NCBI GenBank assembly: GCA_025331435.1
Contig: JAIWNI010000137.1
Span: 1-64,000, forward strand
Direction: 5' to 3'
Source of the DNA: Choanephora cucurbitarum
Lineage: Eukaryota; Mucoromycota; Mucoromycetes; Mucorales; Choanephoraceae
Length of the DNA: 64,000 nt
Positions 60,255 through 64,000 of the stretch are shown here, one piece after another. The notes below the pieces were generated by a model. The model was not told where the DNA came from. It did no database searches and saw nothing but the letters and a program-made list of their open reading frames with translations. Positions within the stretch are counted from its first letter, which is position 1. Each line of letters starts with the position of its first letter. Position numbers and translations under genes: made by a program.

Positions 60255-61064
60255 TTAAACATCACGAAATTCTCCCTCTATTATTCTGCCTCCATTCTGA
60301 CTTTGATGCTGTTCAGGAGATAATGGTATAGACAGAATATATCCCGATGCTGTTACTAATTGAATATCTTTCATTTGAAGCTCATTGGATTCTTTTTCAA
60401 GGATAGCCTTAGCCACCAACACAACACCTGGTGCATTCCTCATATCCAACTCAATTTTGATTTCAGTCTTATGTTGACCTGGTGCTGAAAATGAGCGAGA
60501 TGAAGATCCACGCATAGACACGTTTTGTGAGATATGGTCGGGATAAATACCGAGATCTATCAACTGTGCATGCCCTTGTTCTGTATGGGCCCATGTATTG
60601 AAGCGGCGCAGAGCTTCGGATTGAACATGACGTTGGCCTTGACCAAACAAGCCAGCCCTAAATGGCTCATGTTGTTGAGCTAATTGCTGTAAAATATAGT
60701 TTGGCCAATCTTGTTGATTGACCTGCTGCAACTGTTGTCTGAGTCGCCATAGACGAAATGCACCGAAAGCAGTTAAACCACCTAGACCGACCATAATAAA
60801 CGGTCCCAAGACAACCATGGTAGCCAGGCCAAATCCACCTAATCCAACAAGTGCCAATTTTCTTTGAAGGGGTGAAGCTGTCAAGAGTTTAGCAGGAAGG
60901 TTCCATATCGAAAAGTGACGTTGATAGGTTATGATATGAAGTGGTGTGTTCTTTGTGCCTTTAATGGGTCTTTTTAGAGTGTTTGTCTGGATTGATCTTG
61001 ATATGCATAAGTTTCGATAGATTGGTACTCTGGGAGTGAATCTTTTGGCTAACACTGTTAACAT
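60255..61064 (-). CDS. Probable mitochondrial inner-membrane protein, unknown
   Basis: Single exon of 269 residues from the ATG at 61064; the frame is open for 12 codons before it but without another ATG. The start MLTVLAKRFTPRVPIYRNL and the following region up to residue 45 are Arg/Lys/Ser/Thr rich with no acidic residues, as in mitochondrial presequences. Residues 68-103 form a Gly-rich hydrophobic hairpin (LALVGLGGFGLATMVV, IMVGLGGLTAFGAFRLW). The rest is soluble: a Gln-rich helix (RLRQQLQQVNQQDW), then a beta-rich end with KTEIKIELDMRNAPGVVLVAKAI. I recognise no family. Import and location are inferred from composition only. Confidence 0.8.
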   Translation of the reverse strand: MLTVLAKRFTPRVPIYRNLCISRSIQTNTLKRPIKGTKNTPLHIITYQRHFSIWNLPAKLLTASPLQRKLALVGLGGFGLATMVVLGPFIMVGLGGLTAFGAFRLWRLRQQLQQVNQQDWPNYILQQLAQQHEPFRAGLFGQGQRHVQSEALRRFNTWAHTEQGHAQLIDLGIYPDHISQNVSMRGSSSRSFSAPGQHKTEIKIELDMRNAPGVVLVAKAILEKESNELQMKDIQLVTASGYILSIPLSPEQHQSQNGGRIIEGEFRDV

Positions 61065-61190
61065 AGGATGAACGAGAAAGAGATAGATAAATGCACACAC
61101 AGAGAGAAAACGAAGAAAGAAAAAAAGTTCGAAATAAAAAAAAAATCATGCTGTTAAGAAGACTCTATTTTTTAAGACTGCGATTCACTA
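61065..61190. promoter_or_regulatory. Promoter side of the mitochondrial-like gene
   Basis: Short flank with a CT-rich minus strand (about 61073-61130). It runs into the LINE relic. Confidence 0.3.
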
Positions 61191-61433
61191 ATGTTTTTCA
61201 TAGGGATAGTTCATGTTTCTATACTCTGCACTACCTCTGTAGATGTCCTCATCCTACAAGAAATTCGCGCCGACTCTGAGCTTACCGAAGCAACATTTTA
61301 TATGCAGCTTCAATCTCACAAGAGCTTTTGGACAGAGCATTGTGGTGTCGTCGTCTTCAATCCTGATGTTTCTATTTCCGATGTTGTCAAAAGCGATTGT
61401 GATAATAAAAAATGTTTCTATACTCTATATTAA
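61191..61433 (+). mobile_element. Fragment of a non-LTR retrotransposon endonuclease
   Basis: An 80-codon frame whose middle reads SVDVLILQEIRADSELTEA and, later, FWTEHCGVVVFNPDVSIS. The (D)-I/L-x-LQE motif with the catalytic Glu, followed by a short acidic spacer and a (H)CG-V-V-x-F strand, is the start of the APE-type endonuclease domain of LINE elements, and the wording is like that of elements common in Mucorales. The frame has no upstream continuation with a gag-like ORF and no reverse transcriptase after the stop at 61431-61433. It is therefore a truncated internal relic, contrary to the usual 5' truncation in which the 3' end is kept. Confidence 0.55.
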
Positions 61434-61932
61434 CTAATGATCTAGTTTGAGATAAGCATATGTATCACTTTCTATATGTAATTGCTTATTGATTGTTTGA
61501 ATGGCTGGAATCCAATCATTTGTCTCTCTAAACTCATTTGAGAAAAGAGAGAATGTAATAGAGATTTACACAACTCATTTCTCAATGAGTACTATTGGAC
61601 AAAGAAAAGGAACTTTTTTATTACTATATCAGATATTATTTAGCAGGGAAAATAGAAGAGAAAAGTGTTCAAGCTAGAGAAAGAGAAGAAAGTTGACCTC
61701 ATTAAGGGCTTTAGAAGTAGTACCATCTTTGTTTGATGCTAAGTCTTATGCTTTTTTTTTGTTCAATAAACAGATTACTATGTTTGCTATTAAAAGATGA
61801 CTACATCAAACGTACTCAAAAAAGAGAAGAAACACAAGTCATCACAAGACTCTTTATTATTTTGATCTATTTATTTGTTTATTGTAGCTTTCTTTTTAAT
61901 TTTGTTTTATTTCTAGACTATATAATCAAACG
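61434..61932. other. AT-rich spacer before the coiled-coil gene
   Basis: Half a kilobase without a gene. A TTTCTAG at 61911-61917 just upstream of the next ATG may be the end of a 5'-UTR intron. Confidence 0.35.
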
Positions 61933-62410
61933 ATGGAAGCTCATGAGCATGTCATGCAACATCTCAATGAAGAGTTCAAAAAGGTAGACAAGGCATTTCA
62001 GTCAAACCAGTTAGGCGTCTTTGGTAATTTAAACAAAACTTGTTCTCTTGCTTTCCTATTTACTCTTTATTTGAAAATAAGGAAAAGATACCGATAGACT
62101 GTTTAAAGAGTTGGATATCATTAGAAGAAAACAAATTGATTTAGCGAGTGAGCATGTATCACTTGAATCAATTCATGATATTCCGTAAAGTATTTCATTC
62201 TTCTGTATGACACTCTATTTACCTATTCTTTCTTAGTCTGTCTAAATCTAATCAGACTACGGCTACCACATCTGATAAACAGTTTGAAAAGAAAGAAATT
62301 ATGCTTAAAAGCATGATGACTAAGGTAAATGAGCTTAATAAGCCTGCTTCCTATTATTAAAAAAAAAAAGCATTTATTCATAGTTGGATGATTTAACTCA
62401 AGCAATGTAA
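61933..62410 (+). CDS. Small coiled-coil protein, 102 residues, four exons
   Basis: Exons 61933-62023, 62082-62184, 62237-62324 and 62384-62410, joined over introns of 58, 52 and 59 nt, give a frame of exactly 103 codons with the stop. The product is almost wholly helical: MEAHEHVMQHLNEEFKKVDK, then LFKELDIIRRKQIDLASEHVSLE, and KEIMLKSMMTKLDDLTQAM at the end, with heptad-like spacing of Leu/Ile/Met. Such small helical proteins are typical subunits of adaptor complexes (for example BLOC/BORC or DASH types), but I cannot place it. The introns hide it from single-frame reading. Downstream it converges with the PAP2 gene, 163 nt away. Confidence 0.65.
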
Positions 62411-62573
62411 GGTTAATTTGTTGTCATTTAACATGATCATTCTAAACAATTTTTTTAAAAGGGAGAGATTTAAACAGATCTCAAAGACATAAGCATCTGT
62501 TATTTTTTTTCTGCTAATAAAATTACAAAAGTAAAAAGGAAAAGAATCTTATTTACAATAGAATAGAGTTATA

Positions 62574-64000
62574 TTAGTGGTGTTGTGATGGTGGAAGAGG
62601 TTGAACTGATGTAGAATCCGTGCTTGTAGTAGAACCTCGACTTTGTTCAAGATGGGACACATTGTATTTGTTAGGCGGAGAGTCTCTTCTGCTATGTGCT
62701 GATGGTAATGGGTGAACTGTGCTCGGACGTTCAGTATCTATAGTCAAGTTAGAAATCATTGGAAAAGTAGAATGAATGGAGTCTTCACGATAAGTACATT
62801 CACCGTAAATAGGGTCCTCTGGGTGAACCACTGCTGATTCTTCATCATAATTCTCTTGAGGAAATAGATCTTCGGGTGATGATATACGTGGTGCAAATGG
62901 TTTATGTGATTCTTCATGAGCCAATGATGGATAGTATTGTCGATAGCTAAAATAAGCAAAGACAGTGCCAATGATACCACCAATAAACACATCAGTCCAG
63001 TGATGACGGTAATCTCGAAGACGAGAGATGGCGATCAATAAGGCACCTAAGAAAGGGAAAAAGAAGACAAAGCCCTTATAGGTATGCTATATAGATAGTC
63101 CCCATTGTAGAGTGAGTTAGTGTCTTGTTGTTCTTTAAAGAAATCATGTTGATTGTGGTATATATGTTGGCCATTTACTTACGCCCATCTGATCAAATAA
63201 GTGCATTTTGCCTGCCAAGTAAAATGAGAGATAGCCTAATCCTGCAAATGAAACTAAAGAAATAAACAATCATGAATAAATCGTCTTCTTTCTAAGTTTG
63301 GATTTGTTGTCAATTGACTTACATGAAGCATGTCCACTTGGAAAGCTTTTGAAGCCATCTCTAAATTTATATGAGTGGTGATCTGCTGTACAAATGGTAT
63401 AATTCAATAAGCCCAAGGGTGGATCTTGAATATCAGGTGGTGGTTGACATCTTGAAAGCATATCTGGTCTAGGACGGCCAACAGTAGTCTAGATTGTATA
63501 GTGAGAATAGATTCTATAGGTTTCTTCTAAATCCTTTCTTTTGTTCTACCTTAAGTACATCAGTTACCATGATGGTCATTGATAATGCAAGTGCAAGCCC
63601 TTTTTTTTGTTTTTTAGATCATACTGATCAGTCACTGTTTCCTTCTGATCTTATTTGTTTAGTGTTACCTAACAATGCACTATTGAAGTCCATCCAGCTA
63701 CGGCGTATGCCAATTGAAATACAGGCAATGGCGACAATAGGAACTAAAATAGCAATGACCTTTCCAAGTGAATGATCCATCAGTAAACGAATCAGAGTTG
63801 ATTTGGCAATTGATCCAACTTACTGCCAATAGCCACACAGGAACACTTTCATTGACTCGATAGTCGTGCATTAAAGAAGTGTCATTGATAGAAAATTCTC
63901 GGTGAAATGGGTCGATCATGTCAATGGCAAAGAAGATGATAATCATAGCAATCACTAAAACCCAATCTCTGCCATAACTTATAATAAGGCGAGTCCTTAG
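62574..64000 (-). CDS. PAP2-type lipid phosphate phosphatase (5' end outside the window)
   Basis: Visible exons: 64000-63824 (partial), 63759-63669, 63599-63550, 63488-63323, 63253-63183, 63086-62574. The three PAP2 motifs are complete: KTTVGRPRP (K-x6-RP), FPSGHAS, and SRLRDYRHHWTD (S-R-x5-H-x3-D). Hydrophobic spans precede and separate them (VLVIAMIIIFFAI, VPIVAIACISIGI, FVFFFPFLGALLIAI). The family (yeast Dpp1/Lpp1) removes phosphate from diacylglycerol pyrophosphate, phosphatidate and related lipids at vacuole or Golgi membranes. The C-terminal tail of about 130 residues is hydrophilic, with Ser, Pro and His, longer than in yeast Dpp1. The start lies beyond position 64000. Confidence 0.93.

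Overview
The window looks like nuclear DNA of a filamentous fungus, most probably an early-diverging one of the Mucoromycota (Mucorales type). The grounds are AT-rich DNA, genes split by many short introns (mostly 44 to 120 nt, GT-AG with two GC-AG), T-rich stretches ahead of starts, and a gene set that mixes universal fungal enzymes with a WNK-type kinase that budding yeast lacks. The species is an inference. Every spliced model below was joined by eye at splice sites; except for the broken phosphatase, each complete model gives an intact reading frame with a length divisible by three.

Layout. 1-7.3 kb is gene-poor: the tail of a gene entering from the left, one multi-pass membrane protein (-), and sequence with no clear gene. 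7.3-18.5 kb is dense: a 61-residue serine palmitoyltransferase small subunit (+), a CIA30 protein (-), a broken HAD phosphatase (+), an Aurora kinase (+), GDP-mannose pyrophosphorylase (-), an unknown gene (+) whose end overlaps TRP4 (-), a four-CBS protein (-), a decayed retrotransposon integrase (+) and a LEA2-like membrane protein (-). 18.6-25.3 kb holds a wax-synthase-like MBOAT acyltransferase and the SIN3 corepressor (both -). 25.3-27.5 kb has no gene. 27.5-30.8 kb is an adenylation-thiolation-reductase enzyme (+), followed by a WNK-like kinase (-), RPF1 (+), a serine-rich unknown (-), a Myb-like/U-box-like protein (+) and cystathionine gamma-lyase (-). 41.5-44 kb and 46.4-48.9 kb are gene-poor and flank an OPT oligopeptide transporter (-). 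48.9-59.5 kb holds a ubiquitin-like-domain protein (+), the spliceosomal cyclophilin CWC27 (-) and a 2256-residue repeat protein (-). 59.5-64 kb has a probable mitochondrial membrane protein (-), a LINE endonuclease relic (+), a 102-residue coiled-coil gene (+) and a PAP2 lipid phosphatase (-) running off the right edge.

How the genes relate. Most are unrelated housekeeping genes in no operon-like order. A loose theme is lipid and membrane metabolism (serine palmitoyltransferase subunit, MBOAT acyltransferase, PAP2 phosphatase) and amino-acid metabolism (TRP4, CYS3, OPT), but nothing in the sequence shows co-regulation. The least ordinary items are the giant Ala/Gly-zipper repeat protein, the WNK-like kinase with a C-terminal SAM-like region, the stand-alone A-T-R reductase in a gene-poor setting, the Myb-like plus U-box-like protein, and the phosphatase that carries both a stop codon and a frameshift.
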